DNA of 64,000 bases from contig NZ_JAFEWD010000002.1 of the NCBI RefSeq assembly GCF_017355855.1, forward strand, positions 62,001 through 126,000. The letters run 5' to 3'. The translations under genes and the position numbers were made by a program. The notes below the pieces were generated by a model. That model worked only from the letters and a program-made list of their open reading frames with translations. It was not told the origin of the DNA and ran no database searches. The stretch comes from Pedobacter sp. SYSU D00535. GTDB taxonomy: Bacteria; Bacteroidota; Bacteroidia; Sphingobacteriales; Sphingobacteriaceae. Shown here piece after piece: positions 26,586 to 35,791 of this stretch. The first letter of the stretch is position 1. Each line of letters begins with the position of its first letter.

Positions 26586-28844
26586 ATGAAAAACCTGAGT
26601 GAACTAAAAAAATACCTGCAATACTGGTATGTGTTTCTGCTGACAGTAGGCTTAAGCCTGACCGCGGCGTATTTCTATCTGCAAACCACTCCGGCAAAGT
26701 ACAGGGTTAGCAGCACCTTGTTGATAGAGGATGACCCGAAAGGTGATGGCATGTTTAAAGGTACCGCTTTTAGTGATCTGGAAATGTTTAAATCGAATAA
26801 AACAGTAGAAAGCGAGATGGAAGTGTTGCGTTCCCGGGATCTCCTGAAGAAGGTGTTGCACGACCTCCCTCTTCATACCAGCTATTTTGTGAAACGCCAG
26901 TTTAAAACACTTGAGCTCTACGGAGATAACCTTCCGGTCAACATTAGCATCGATACGCTCAGTACCCCCACGTTTTCCAGAAACTTTTCTATAGAAATTC
27001 TGGACAGGTACTCGTTCGCCTGGACGGATAATGACAAAACTACGATCTACGATTTTGGAGACATGATTACCACGCCCGCTTATCGCATCACCGTTCAAAG
27101 GGGACCGGCCTTTCGGAAGGAAGTAGGAAATATCATCGCGATAAAGTTTAATAATGTAGACCGTATGGCCGAAAGTTACAGTAAGTCGAGACTGAGTATT
27201 TTGCCCATCGCTAAAGACGCAAATACAATTGTACTCAGTCTGGTTGACGCTGTGCCCGAGCGGGCTGTAGACATTCTCACCCGGCTAATTCAAACCTACA
27301 ATACGGAGAATATTTATAACAAAAGTCAGATGGCTAGAAATACGATAAAGTTTATCGACGAACGTCTTGACTATCTCAGTACTGATCTTTCCAGCGTGGA
27401 AAAGGACGTGGAGGATTATAAACAGGTAAATCAAATTGTGGATGTTAATGCTGATGCGCAGATGAACATGCAAAGTTCAGGTATTTACGAGCAGCAATTA
27501 GCCGAGTCAAGGGTACAGCTGGAAATCATACGCAGTTTGGAAACCTATCTCCGGAAAGCTGACAACAACTCAGCGCTTGTACCCAGTACCTTGGGTATTA
27601 AAGACGCAACGCTGGAAGGGCTGACAATGAAATACAACGAACTCCAATTGGAAAAACAGCGGCTCTTGCGTAGCGCCAGACCGAACAATCCCTTAATCGT
27701 AAATCTGAATGAGCAGTTGCTGAGTTTGAAGCTGAACATGCAGGAGAATCTAAAAAACGTTAAACGCGGCTTATTACATCAGGTAAATAATCTGAGTGCC
27801 AAATCTTCACAGTTTGAATCTCGTATTCGGGAAGTGCCAGCTATAGAGCGGGGGCTTCTGGAGAGGAACCGGGAACAGGGCGTAAAGCTCAGCCTATATC
27901 ACTACCTGCTGCAAAAGCGGGAGGAAACCGCCTTGTATATGAGCAGCACCATTCCAACTTCCCAGGTAATAGACCGCCCAGCCGCGGCATCAATACCGGA
28001 AAGTCCCAAAGGCGACCTGATCTATTTATGCTCCTTTCTCTTTGGACTGATACTACCGGCAGGGGTAATTTACTGTAAACATTTGCTGAATACAAAGGTG
28101 CAGGAAGCTGGCGACTTGAAATTTATTAAGGAGGCAAATGTGCTGGGCGAGCTGGCTAATAAGGGTAAGCAGGGTACGGTAGTGGTTCAGAAAGAAAGTA
28201 GAACTACGATTTCCGAGCTATTCCGGTATATCCGAAATAACCTGAGTATGATGGACCATGACGGACGTAACCAAGTATTACTAATCACCTCCAGCATGAA
28301 GGGAGAAGGTAAAACCTTCTTCAGTATCAATCTGGGTGTGACACTTTCCCTGGTGAATAAAAAGGTAGTTTTACTGGAATTCGACCTCCGCAAACCCGAC
28401 CTGCTGAAGGGCATCAATCTTAACAGCAAACAGGGTATAACTGATTATTTGCGTAAGGATTTAGTCCTTAACGAGCTTATACACCCTTCTGGATTGTCAC
28501 CCAATTTGTATGCTATAGGCTGTGGCACTTTGCCCGAAGATCCGGCAGAGCTGCTGCTAAATCCGAAGTTAAGACTGATGTTTGAACGTCTGAGACAGCA
28601 GTTCGACTACGTCATCGTAGATACATCTCCGGTAGGACAGGTAGCCGATGCCTTTAGTCTTGCCCCTTTTACCGATGCAAGCATTTACCTGGTCAGGTAT
28701 AACTTCACGAATAAAATGCAGCTGCACATTCTGGAGGATATTTATGAGAATAAGAAGTTAAAAAAACCGCTGGTGGTGTTTAACGATGCCCGCAGGAACA
28801 AAAATGCATATACCTATGGATATGGCAGTGAATACGGCTATTGA
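26586..28844 (+). CDS. Wzc-like chain-length regulator and tyrosine autokinase
   Basis: This 752-residue inner-membrane protein controls polymer length and export. TM1 lies at about 14-33 and is followed by a Wzz domain, long periplasmic coiled coils (about 235-440) and a GNVR-like segment. TM2 lies at about 479-497, and a cytoplasmic bacterial tyrosine kinase domain follows. Walker A is SSMKGEGKT with Lys576; Walker A' is VVLLEFDLRKPD (about 596-607); the later YVIVDTSP is Walker B. The tail is a Tyr cluster, AYTYGYGSEYGY, the expected autophosphorylation site. It is co-transcribed with the Wza-like gene, and a long non-coding leader follows. Confidence 0.95.
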   Translation: MKNLSELKKYLQYWYVFLLTVGLSLTAAYFYLQTTPAKYRVSSTLLIEDDPKGDGMFKGTAFSDLEMFKSNKTVESEMEVLRSRDLLKKVLHDLPLHTSYFVKRQFKTLELYGDNLPVNISIDTLSTPTFSRNFSIEILDRYSFAWTDNDKTTIYDFGDMITTPAYRITVQRGPAFRKEVGNIIAIKFNNVDRMAESYSKSRLSILPIAKDANTIVLSLVDAVPERAVDILTRLIQTYNTENIYNKSQMARNTIKFIDERLDYLSTDLSSVEKDVEDYKQVNQIVDVNADAQMNMQSSGIYEQQLAESRVQLEIIRSLETYLRKADNNSALVPSTLGIKDATLEGLTMKYNELQLEKQRLLRSARPNNPLIVNLNEQLLSLKLNMQENLKNVKRGLLHQVNNLSAKSSQFESRIREVPAIERGLLERNREQGVKLSLYHYLLQKREETALYMSSTIPTSQVIDRPAAASIPESPKGDLIYLCSFLFGLILPAGVIYCKHLLNTKVQEAGDLKFIKEANVLGELANKGKQGTVVVQKESRTTISELFRYIRNNLSMMDHDGRNQVLLITSSMKGEGKTFFSINLGVTLSLVNKKVVLLEFDLRKPDLLKGINLNSKQGITDYLRKDLVLNELIHPSGLSPNLYAIGCGTLPEDPAELLLNPKLRLMFERLRQQFDYVIVDTSPVGQVADAFSLAPFTDASIYLVRYNFTNKMQLHILEDIYENKKLKKPLVVFNDARRNKNAYTYGYGSEYGY

Positions 28845-29278
28845 TGGAAAATAAACTGTAGTAGCGATCCAAGCAATATTACTGCTATACAAATCCCTGA
28901 GCTAATGAATCCGTTGCTAAGGGGACTGAAAGATAAGGAAGCACTTCTGCTTCAGACAAACTAAAAGAATATCGGGGACGAGTCCCTGCAACTAAACGAA
29001 GGCAATTTTAAAAACAATCATGTAAGTGAAATAGCGAAGCTGTATCCGTTTCGCCTGGCTTACACAAAAAAAGCGGCGTTTGTCCCGCAACCAAACAAAA
29101 ACAATTTTAAAACGCAGTCATGTAAGTGAGATAGCGAAGCTGCGTCTTGAGTGCAGAAAGCCCAGGACTGGTACTGCAACTCACCGCAAGCACTTAAAAA
29201 AGCAATCATGTAAGTGAGATAGCGAAGCTGTGTTCGCTGCTTCCAAAACATCCAATAGCTCATCCCCCTACATCTACT
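28845..29278. other. 434-base leader between wzc and the antiterminator gene
   Basis: Apart from the three direct repeats, this stretch holds a small hairpin, ggga-cgag-tccc (about 28975-28986). It also has a possible alternative stem, tgtaag (29021-29026) with cttaca (29059-29064). No ORF on the plus strand is credible. Its length and structure fit an untranslated leader of the long glycosyltransferase operon. Confidence 0.55.
28982..29231 (+). repeat. Three direct repeats in the leader of the polysaccharide operon
   Basis: Three units of about 62 bases start at 28982, 29082 and 29171. Each begins with gtcc/gtac followed by (c)tgcaac or gcaacc. Each then has an A-rich stretch around aattttaaaa (degenerate in copy 3), and ends with a highly conserved core: tcatgtaagtga then Ratagcgaagctg (cores at 29018-29042, 29118-29142 and 29206-29230). 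The core contains GCGAAGC, a sequence known to form an unusually stable mini-hairpin in DNA. In the third copy agcgaa also pairs with ttcgct (29234-29239). The spacing is 100 and 89 bases, so this is not a CRISPR. Its place just before a NusG paralogue suggests a recruitment or pause element. Confidence 0.75.
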
Positions 29279-29800
29279 ATGAAAACAACATTTACCTCCA
29301 ATTCCCTTAAAAGCTGGCTTGTAGTATATACCCGGCCGCGGTGGGAGAAAAAAGTAGATCAGCTGCTGCAATTGCAGGAGATTGAATCTTTTTGTCCGAC
29401 CCGAAAAGTGGTCAACCAATGGGCCGACAGGAAAAAAACCGTCGAGGTGCCTCTTTTTAGTTCCTATGTATTCGTGAATATCAACATGAAAGACGAGTTC
29501 AAAGTGCGACAAACCCTTGGTGTAATGAATTTTATTTATTTCATGGGAAAGCCCGCATCCGTAAGGGATTCAGAAATCGTGCATATTAAGAACTACCTGC
29601 TAAGTCATTCCGATTTAGAAGTGATGGATATTAAGAGCCTCTCTTCCGGCGATCGGGTAAAAATCAGGAACGGCGCTTTTTTCAATCAGGAAGGACGGGT
29701 GCTGGAGATTCAGGGAAAAAAAGTGCTGTTGGTGCTTGATAAGCTAGACTGTGCCCTGGTAACTAAAGTAGAAGCTTCGAACCTTGCCTTAATCAGTTAA
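29279..29800 (+). CDS. NusG-like transcription antiterminator, UpxY family
   Basis: This 173-residue NusG paralogue has an NGN domain (about 11-105: [29 protein letters not shown]) and a C-terminal KOW domain (about 122-170: [21 protein letters not shown]). In Bacteroides, UpxY proteins bind RNA polymerase early in a capsule operon and prevent premature termination in its long leader; RfaH and LoaP do the same elsewhere. Being the first gene after a 434-base leader with three direct repeats, it most likely acts on its own operon (29279 onward). It is followed after 11 bases by the UDP-sugar dehydrogenase. Confidence 0.93.
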   Translation: MKTTFTSNSLKSWLVVYTRPRWEKKVDQLLQLQEIESFCPTRKVVNQWADRKKTVEVPLFSSYVFVNINMKDEFKVRQTLGVMNFIYFMGKPASVRDSEIVHIKNYLLSHSDLEVMDIKSLSSGDRVKIRNGAFFNQEGRVLEIQGKKVLLVLDKLDCALVTKVEASNLALIS

Positions 29801-29811
29801 AATCCCTCTAT

Positions 29812-31113
29812 ATGAATAGTCAACTAGTTGAAAATGTAAAACTTGCCGTTATCGGAATGGGATATGTCGGCCTTCCTCTCGCTGTTGAATTTGCCAAAAA
29901 GTATAAAGTGTTCGGATTTGACATTAATCGGGACAGGGTTGAGGATTTGAAGAACGGCCATGACCATACCAGAGAGATCAGCCGGGAAAACCTGCTGAAG
30001 GTATTAACCCAAGACTGCACTAAGCCAACAGGGTTGTATTGCACCGATGAAATTGATAAGATTCGGAGTTGCAATATTTACATTATCACTGTTCCAACAC
30101 CGGTTGATAAGAATAAGCGCCCCGATCTGACTCCGCTTTACAAAGCGAGTGCATTGGTTGGAAAGGTGCTTAAAGAGGGCGACATCGTTGTATATGAATC
30201 GACCGTTTACCCCGGCGTGACGGAAGAGGAGTGCGTGCCAGTACTTGAAAAAGCCTCAGGACTGCGATTCAATATTGACTTTTTCGCGGGGTACTCGCCC
30301 GAGCGGATCAACCCCGGAGATAAGGAGCATACCGTCGCGAATATTTTGAAAATAACTTCAGGTTCGACGCAAAAAGTGGCGGATGTGGTTGACAGGTTAT
30401 ATGGCTCGGTAATTATTGCCGGAACGCATAAAGCGACTTCCATAAAAGTGGCAGAAGCCGCCAAAGTAATTGAAAATGCTCAACGCGATATCAACATTGC
30501 TTTTGTAAATGAATTGGCAATGATTTTTAACAGACTGGGTATAGACACGCAGGAAGTTTTAAAAGCGGCAGGTACTAAGTGGAACTTTCTGAAGTTTCAG
30601 CCCGGACTGGTGGGCGGTCATTGTATCGGGGTAGATCCGTACTACCTTGCTCAAAAAGCACAGGAGGCAGGTTATCATCCTGAAATTATTCTTGCAGGGC
30701 GCAGAGTAAACGACGGTATGGGGGCCTATGTTGCTGATCAATTAGTTAAGCGAATGCTTTCCAACGGGATTAATATCATTAGTAGCGATGTGCTGGTGCT
30801 TGGCTTCACCTTCAAAGAAAACTGTCCCGACGTACGTAATACTAAAGTGATTGATATTGTCAAAAAGCTGGAAGAGTACAAAATCAATGTGTGTATTCAT
30901 GATCCCTGGGCTGATCCGATACAGGTAAAACATGAATACGGAGTAATCTGCCAGAATGGAGAGTCCAAACGAAGAAAGTACGATGCTGTCCTGCTTGCCG
31001 TGGCACATTCAGATTTTATGGATCTCGATATAAGCAGCCTGTTGAAAGACAATGCCGTAGTTTACGATATCAAATCGATGCTTCCTCAGGCAATGGTACA
31101 TGCCCGCCTATAA
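29812..31113 (+). CDS. UDP-sugar 6-dehydrogenase (WbpO/TviB type)
   Basis: This is a 433-residue NAD-dependent nucleotide-sugar dehydrogenase. The N-terminal Rossmann motif is [12 protein letters not shown] (about 13-24); YESTVYPG and SPERINPGD follow. Catalytic Cys271 lies in [12 protein letters not shown], and the C-terminal UDP-binding domain contains [15 protein letters not shown]. Residue patterns are closer to the WbpO/TviB/WbpA group, which oxidises UDP-GlcNAc or UDP-GalNAc to the uronic acid, than to UDP-glucose dehydrogenase, though this is not certain. It supplies an acidic sugar for the polymer and fits with the amidotransferases and the uronate epimerase later in the locus. Confidence 0.92.
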   Translation: MNSQLVENVKLAVIGMGYVGLPLAVEFAKKYKVFGFDINRDRVEDLKNGHDHTREISRENLLKVLTQDCTKPTGLYCTDEIDKIRSCNIYIITVPTPVDKNKRPDLTPLYKASALVGKVLKEGDIVVYESTVYPGVTEEECVPVLEKASGLRFNIDFFAGYSPERINPGDKEHTVANILKITSGSTQKVADVVDRLYGSVIIAGTHKATSIKVAEAAKVIENAQRDINIAFVNELAMIFNRLGIDTQEVLKAAGTKWNFLKFQPGLVGGHCIGVDPYYLAQKAQEAGYHPEIILAGRRVNDGMGAYVADQLVKRMLSNGINIISSDVLVLGFTFKENCPDVRNTKVIDIVKKLEEYKINVCIHDPWADPIQVKHEYGVICQNGESKRRKYDAVLLAVAHSDFMDLDISSLLKDNAVVYDIKSMLPQAMVHARL

Positions 31114-31149
31114 AAATAATCCGGCGCCGTTGCAGCACTGGAATTTAAG

Positions 31150-32595
31150 ATGATGAGCTTAAAAGAAAAAACGGTAAGTGGACTGCTTTGGTCGTTTACC
31201 GAACAGGCAGGAGGGAAGTTCCTGAGCTTTGGCATTAACATCTTCCTGGCCCGAATCCTCGTTCCCGAAGAGTTTGGATTGATCGCAATGCTTTCGGTTT
31301 TTGTCGCGATCGGTACCTCCTTGCTTGATTGCGGACTGAACTCCTCCCTGATCAGATCCAGTGAGGCCGATGAAAAAGACTACTCAACTGTTTTTTTCTT
31401 CAACCTCGTCGGCAGCGTCATCATTTACTTTTTGATGTTCTTACTGGCTCCTTATATAGCCAGTTTTTACAAGCAGGAAGTTTTGGTGAATATCATCCGC
31501 GTATACGGGATCTCGTTTGTAATTAATGCTTTCTTCAGTATCCAGAGCACGCGTCTCAGCAAGGAGATGGATTTTAAAACACAGACGGCTATCAATATTC
31601 CCGCTGTACTAGGAGGCGGTATTGTCGGCATTCTGCTAGCAAAGGGGGGCTACGGCGTATGGAGCCTGGTTTGGATGAGCCTTGTTAACTCTCTGCTGTC
31701 TACCATCATGCACTGGAAATATTCTAACTGGAAACCCCAATTGATTTTTGATATGACCAGTTTCCGGAATCACTTCTTTTTCGGTTACAAAATGACCATC
31801 TCCAGTTTGATTGACACCTTATACCGGAATATTTATGTCCTGATAATCGGTAAATACTACTCGGCAGCCCAGCTCGGCTTTTATTCCAGGGCCGAAGCAA
31901 TAAGTCAGCTACCCATATCTAATGTGGCTGCAGCAATTAATAAGGTCACTTACCCAATGTTTGCCACTATTTCCGGGGACGACGAGAAGCTGAAAGCAGT
32001 TTACAGGAAGTTGTTGAAGCAAGTTATTTTTTGGAACGCCCCGGTACTGATTCTTCTCGCGGTAATCGCCGAACCGCTGTTCACCTTTTTGATCACCGAG
32101 AAGTGGCTGCCGGCAGTCCCCTATTTTCAGATTCTGTGTATCGCGGGAATAATGTATCCCTTACATTCATACAACCTCAATATTTTGAAGGTAAAAGGTA
32201 GAAGCGACCTTTTTCTGAAGCTGGAAGTTGCGAAAAAAGTAGTAAGCCTTATAGGTATCGCCTCCGTACTCCCTCTGGGTATCTATGGCTTACTATACTT
32301 TCAGCTTGGCTTTAGTTTCGCTGCCTATTTCATCAATTCTTTTTACAGCGGCAAAATGATCAACTATCCCGTAAGGGAACAAATAGCAGACATCTTGCCC
32401 ATGCTGCTCCTTGCTGTCCTGATCGGCGGCACTTGTTACGTTGTCGATCAGTACTTTTTTCATCTCCTTCAGCTGATCGATCTGGGTCGGATAAGCTTGC
32501 TGGGACTGCTGTACTTTCTTATCTATCTCAGTTGCAGCTACCTGATAAAACTAAGCGCATTTACTGATTTTAAACATCTAATCCTACGAAAATGA
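31150..32595 (+). CDS. Wzx-type polysaccharide flippase
   Basis: This is a 481-residue polytopic membrane protein of the MATE/MVF-like polysaccharide transporter family. The start (EKTVSGLLWSFTEQAGGKFLSFGINIFLARILVPEEFGLIAM, here only described) is typical of the WzxC/PST branch, and about 12 to 14 hydrophobic helices follow. It should flip the lipid-linked repeat unit to the periplasmic side for polymerisation. The stop codon overlaps the ATG of the next gene by four bases, showing translational coupling. Confidence 0.92.
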   Translation: MMSLKEKTVSGLLWSFTEQAGGKFLSFGINIFLARILVPEEFGLIAMLSVFVAIGTSLLDCGLNSSLIRSSEADEKDYSTVFFFNLVGSVIIYFLMFLLAPYIASFYKQEVLVNIIRVYGISFVINAFFSIQSTRLSKEMDFKTQTAINIPAVLGGGIVGILLAKGGYGVWSLVWMSLVNSLLSTIMHWKYSNWKPQLIFDMTSFRNHFFFGYKMTISSLIDTLYRNIYVLIIGKYYSAAQLGFYSRAEAISQLPISNVAAAINKVTYPMFATISGDDEKLKAVYRKLLKQVIFWNAPVLILLAVIAEPLFTFLITEKWLPAVPYFQILCIAGIMYPLHSYNLNILKVKGRSDLFLKLEVAKKVVSLIGIASVLPLGIYGLLYFQLGFSFAAYFINSFYSGKMINYPVREQIADILPMLLLAVLIGGTCYVVDQYFFHLLQLIDLGRISLLGLLYFLIYLSCSYLIKLSAFTDFKHLILRK

Positions 32596-33743
32596 TACCA
32601 GTAACAAAGCCTTTTCTTCCCAGCTTCCGGGAATACGAAGAGTATTTAAGTAGCATTTGGGAGCGCCAGTGGTTAACTAACAACGGTCCTTTGTTGAACG
32701 AATTTGAGTTGAAGCTGAAAGAATACCTGGATGTGAAGCATATGCTGTATGTTACCAACGGCACTGTTGCACTCCAGCTAGCCATAAGGGCCCTGGATTT
32801 GAAAGGAGAGATCATTACAACGCCTTTCTCCTACGTAGCAACTACCAGCAGCATTGTATGGGAAGGCTGTAAGCCGGTTTTTGTAGATATAGAGGAAGAC
32901 ACCTTTAATATTGATCCTACAAAGATCGAGGCAGCAATCACTCCACGTACCAGTGCCATCCTGGCTACGCATGTGTTCGGTAACCCTTGTGATATTGACG
33001 CAATTCAGGCAATAGCGGATAAGTACAACTTAAAGGTGATTTATGATGGTGCACACTGCTTCGGCACAAAATACAAGAACAGGTCTGTTTTTGAGTACGG
33101 CGACATCTGCACCACCAGCTTTCATGCAACGAAACTTTTCCATACCATAGAAGGCGGGGCCGTGTTTACACAATCGCCCGAGCTTTTGAAGAAACTGGTG
33201 TTCATGCGCAACTTCGGGCATAACGGTCCCGAGGACTTTGTTGAAGTAGGCATAAATGCGAAAAACTGCGAATTTCGAGCTGCTATGGGGCTTTGTAACT
33301 TAGCTCATGCCGACGAGGTGCTGGAAAAGCGAAAAACGCTTTCTATGCATTATTTCGAAAAGCTTAAAAATCTTAAAGCAGCATTTCCCCGACTCAATGC
33401 CAGTAAAGACTACAATTATGCCTACTTTCCGGTTCTCTTCGACTCTGAAGAAATGTTGCAGAAAACCATCCGCGAATTGTCACTAGAGAAGGTTTACTGT
33501 CGGCGCTATTTTTACCCTGCCTTGTCGACCTTGCCCTATGTTACTGCCCAGGAAATGCCAGTCTGCGATTCTGTCGTCAAACGAATTGTTTGTCTGCCAC
33601 TGTACCACACCCTGACTTTTTCAGACCTGGATATGATATGCCGGGTAATTCTTCGCGTGCAAAATTACGGTATGACAACCGAAGCAGAAGAAGCAGCAGC
33701 TGCACTAGAAAACCAGATCAAATCAATTTTAACCGTCGCCTAA
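32592..33743 (+). CDS. DegT/DnrJ/EryC1-family sugar aminotransferase
   Basis: This 383-residue PLP enzyme transfers an amino group to a keto nucleotide sugar. The family pattern is clear: TNGTVALQLAIRAL, TTPFSYVATTSS, HVFGNPCDI, YDGAHCFG (Asp binding the pyridine nitrogen) and FHATKLFHTIEGG with PLP-binding Lys181. It resembles VioA/FdtB-like enzymes, but the product cannot be told. The expected substrate could be the 4-keto sugar made by the CapD/PglF-like dehydratase at 55501, or a 3-keto sugar. It is translationally coupled to the Wzx gene and lies 19 bases before a GT2 gene. Confidence 0.92.
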   Translation: MIPVTKPFLPSFREYEEYLSSIWERQWLTNNGPLLNEFELKLKEYLDVKHMLYVTNGTVALQLAIRALDLKGEIITTPFSYVATTSSIVWEGCKPVFVDIEEDTFNIDPTKIEAAITPRTSAILATHVFGNPCDIDAIQAIADKYNLKVIYDGAHCFGTKYKNRSVFEYGDICTTSFHATKLFHTIEGGAVFTQSPELLKKLVFMRNFGHNGPEDFVEVGINAKNCEFRAAMGLCNLAHADEVLEKRKTLSMHYFEKLKNLKAAFPRLNASKDYNYAYFPVLFDSEEMLQKTIRELSLEKVYCRRYFYPALSTLPYVTAQEMPVCDSVVKRIVCLPLYHTLTFSDLDMICRVILRVQNYGMTTEAEEAAAALENQIKSILTVA

Positions 33744-33762
33744 AATCAATTTTCCCAGATCT

Positions 33763-34629
33763 ATGACTAACACAAATTCACCTGAAATACTGGTCAGCGT
33801 TTGCTGTATCACTTACAATCATGAGAATTTTATAAGGGATGCAATGGAAGGCTTCCTTATGCAACGAACCAATTTCAAGTACGAAGTCATCATCGGAGAA
33901 GATTGTTCTACTGACAATACCCGGAAAATCGTTCAGGAATATTGCGATAAGTATCCCGAAATGGTTCACCTGGTTTATTCAGATAAAAATGTAGGCGGTC
34001 ATCGCAATATCGTGCGGGTGCTCGACCAGGCAAAGGGGAAGTACATTGCTTTTTGCGATGGAGACGACTTTTGGACCAGTCCCGACAAACTGCAAAAGCA
34101 GGTGGACTTTCTGGAGAATAACCCTGATTACGTTATCTGCTGTCACTATACGCGTGAAATTGACTTTTCGGGCAACCTGCTGTATGTGAATGAAAACCCT
34201 GTAAGTTTAAAATACGAATACGGCGACCTTGTCATTAATAAACAGGCTGAAACATGTACCGCTACCATGGTTGTGCGCGGCCGTGAGATGTTGAAAGATC
34301 TCTATAAAAAGCATTGGTTTTTGAATTGTCATGCAGTGGATAAGTTCATGAAGCTATTTGCCACTTCCACTACCGGAAAAAAGATCTATGTGTTGCCCGA
34401 GGTAATGAGTTCCTACAGAAAACATCCCGGTGGAGTATGGAGCATGGTGCCGCAGGAAGTTTTACGACAAAAGCAACTGAATGATTTCAATCTCATTATC
34501 AATCATTTCGAGCATAATCTGCAGCAAAAGGTATCCCTGTTGATCTTCTATATCCGGCGATATTTCCTGTTCCAGCTTCGTAAGTATACGATCACCCATG
34601 TGTTTAGTACCATACGGGCAATCTTATAG
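33763..34629 (+). CDS. Family 2 glycosyltransferase
   Basis: This 288-residue GT-A glycosyltransferase contains VSVCCITYNHENFI (about 10-23), GEDCSTDNT, NVGGHRNIVRVL and the metal-binding FCDGDDFW (about 100-107). The C-terminal part is helical with an aromatic-rich end (RRYFLFQLRKYT) and may touch the membrane. It should add one sugar of the repeat unit on the cytoplasmic side. Donor and acceptor are unknown. Confidence 0.9.
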   Translation: MTNTNSPEILVSVCCITYNHENFIRDAMEGFLMQRTNFKYEVIIGEDCSTDNTRKIVQEYCDKYPEMVHLVYSDKNVGGHRNIVRVLDQAKGKYIAFCDGDDFWTSPDKLQKQVDFLENNPDYVICCHYTREIDFSGNLLYVNENPVSLKYEYGDLVINKQAETCTATMVVRGREMLKDLYKKHWFLNCHAVDKFMKLFATSTTGKKIYVLPEVMSSYRKHPGGVWSMVPQEVLRQKQLNDFNLIINHFEHNLQQKVSLLIFYIRRYFLFQLRKYTITHVFSTIRAIL

Positions 34630-34690
34630 ATCATTCTTCAAGAAAGATCAGTCTTCTTTCTTCCATTTTTCTGACGATAAGTGAATTAGT

Positions 34691-35791
34691 ATGAAGCCAA
34701 AGCTGTTTTTTGTAATTAATACCTTGCAGGGTGGTGGAGCCGAGCGGGTAGTCACAACCCTGGCTAATCACTTCAACAGAAAAGGTTATCGGGTGTTCAT
34801 CGTTTGCCTTAATTACGCTCCGGCTTCCTACATTCCGGATGCGGGGGTAGAAGTGCTGTTTCTGGTTAGGCGGGATAAGTCTCACCATATCGTCAACCGT
34901 CTCCTATATGCTTTCCTTACGTTCTTTAGACTATTACAACTCCTTAAAAAGGAGAAGCCTACTTGCGTCGTATCGTTTATGACGTCTGTAAACCTCTGGA
35001 CTGGTCTTACCTGTTCTTTACTCAAGATCCCATTCATGGTTTCAGAAAGAACAACGCCGGATGATACCATTCATAAGCTTAACTACTTTTTGAAGCATGT
35101 CTCCTTCCTGGTCTACCGTCAGTCAAAGGCGGTGGTGTTACCCTCAGAGGGGATGATAAACTGCTTCAAAAAGAACAAATCATTCAGCACGCTGGAGAAT
35201 TTCAGGATCATCCGAAATCCGGTGATGACTTTCAATTCAGCTTCCTCTAACCTGGTTTACCCAAGGAAGTTCATACTGGCGGTAGGTCGCCTGGATCCGA
35301 TTAAGGGATTTGATCTGCTGATTGAAGCTTTCGCCAAGCTGAAAGGTCTGGATATCGATCTGCTGATTTCAGGAGAAGGAACAGAGCGAGACTTTCTTTG
35401 TCGCCTAATCGAGCGCTTCGACTTGGCTGATAAAGTCAAACTGATCGGCTTTAAGGAGAATCTGCAGGACTACTATCAGCAGGCAGAGCTTTTTGTGTTG
35501 TCATCTCGAAATGAAGGATATCCCAACGCGTTGATTGAAGCCATGAGCCTGGGATGCCCCTGTATCGCCACCGATTGCGAATTTGGTCCTTCTGAAATTA
35601 TTGAAGACGGGCAGAACGGGATATTGATCCCAACAAATAACCCGGACGCTATCGCGGACGCTGTTCTTAATGTACTTACCAACCCTATACTCAAAGAGAG
35701 GATCTCCAGAAGGGCCCGGCTTATCACCCGGACTAACTCGATAGAACGTATTTCTTCCAAATGGGAGAATTTAATACTTAGCCATGTTTAA
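34691..35791 (+). CDS. Family 4 glycosyltransferase
   Basis: This 366-residue GT-B enzyme contains NTLQGGGAERVVTTLANHF near the N-terminus. The C-terminal nucleotide-sugar site includes AVGRLDPIKGFDLLIEA and EGYPNALIEAMSLGCP (the family's E-x7-E region). It is a retaining transferase for assembly of the repeat unit; the sugar is unknown. Its end overlaps the start of the polymerase gene by eight bases. Confidence 0.92.
   Translation: MKPKLFFVINTLQGGGAERVVTTLANHFNRKGYRVFIVCLNYAPASYIPDAGVEVLFLVRRDKSHHIVNRLLYAFLTFFRLLQLLKKEKPTCVVSFMTSVNLWTGLTCSLLKIPFMVSERTTPDDTIHKLNYFLKHVSFLVYRQSKAVVLPSEGMINCFKKNKSFSTLENFRIIRNPVMTFNSASSNLVYPRKFILAVGRLDPIKGFDLLIEAFAKLKGLDIDLLISGEGTERDFLCRLIERFDLADKVKLIGFKENLQDYYQQAELFVLSSRNEGYPNALIEAMSLGCPCIATDCEFGPSEIIEDGQNGILIPTNNPDAIADAVLNVLTNPILKERISRRARLITRTNSIERISSKWENLILSHV

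Noticed and set aside
26652-27098. 148-codon minus-strand ORF
   Set aside because: It is antisense to the Wzc-like gene and only open by chance.
28982-29231. CRISPR array
   Set aside because: There are only three units with unequal 100- and 89-base spacing, the similarity extends into the intervals, and there are no cas genes.
29060-29512. 150-codon minus-strand ORF across the leader and the NusG-like gene
   Set aside because: It reads through the direct repeats and antisense to a well-supported gene; the translation is rich in Cys, Phe and His and resembles nothing.
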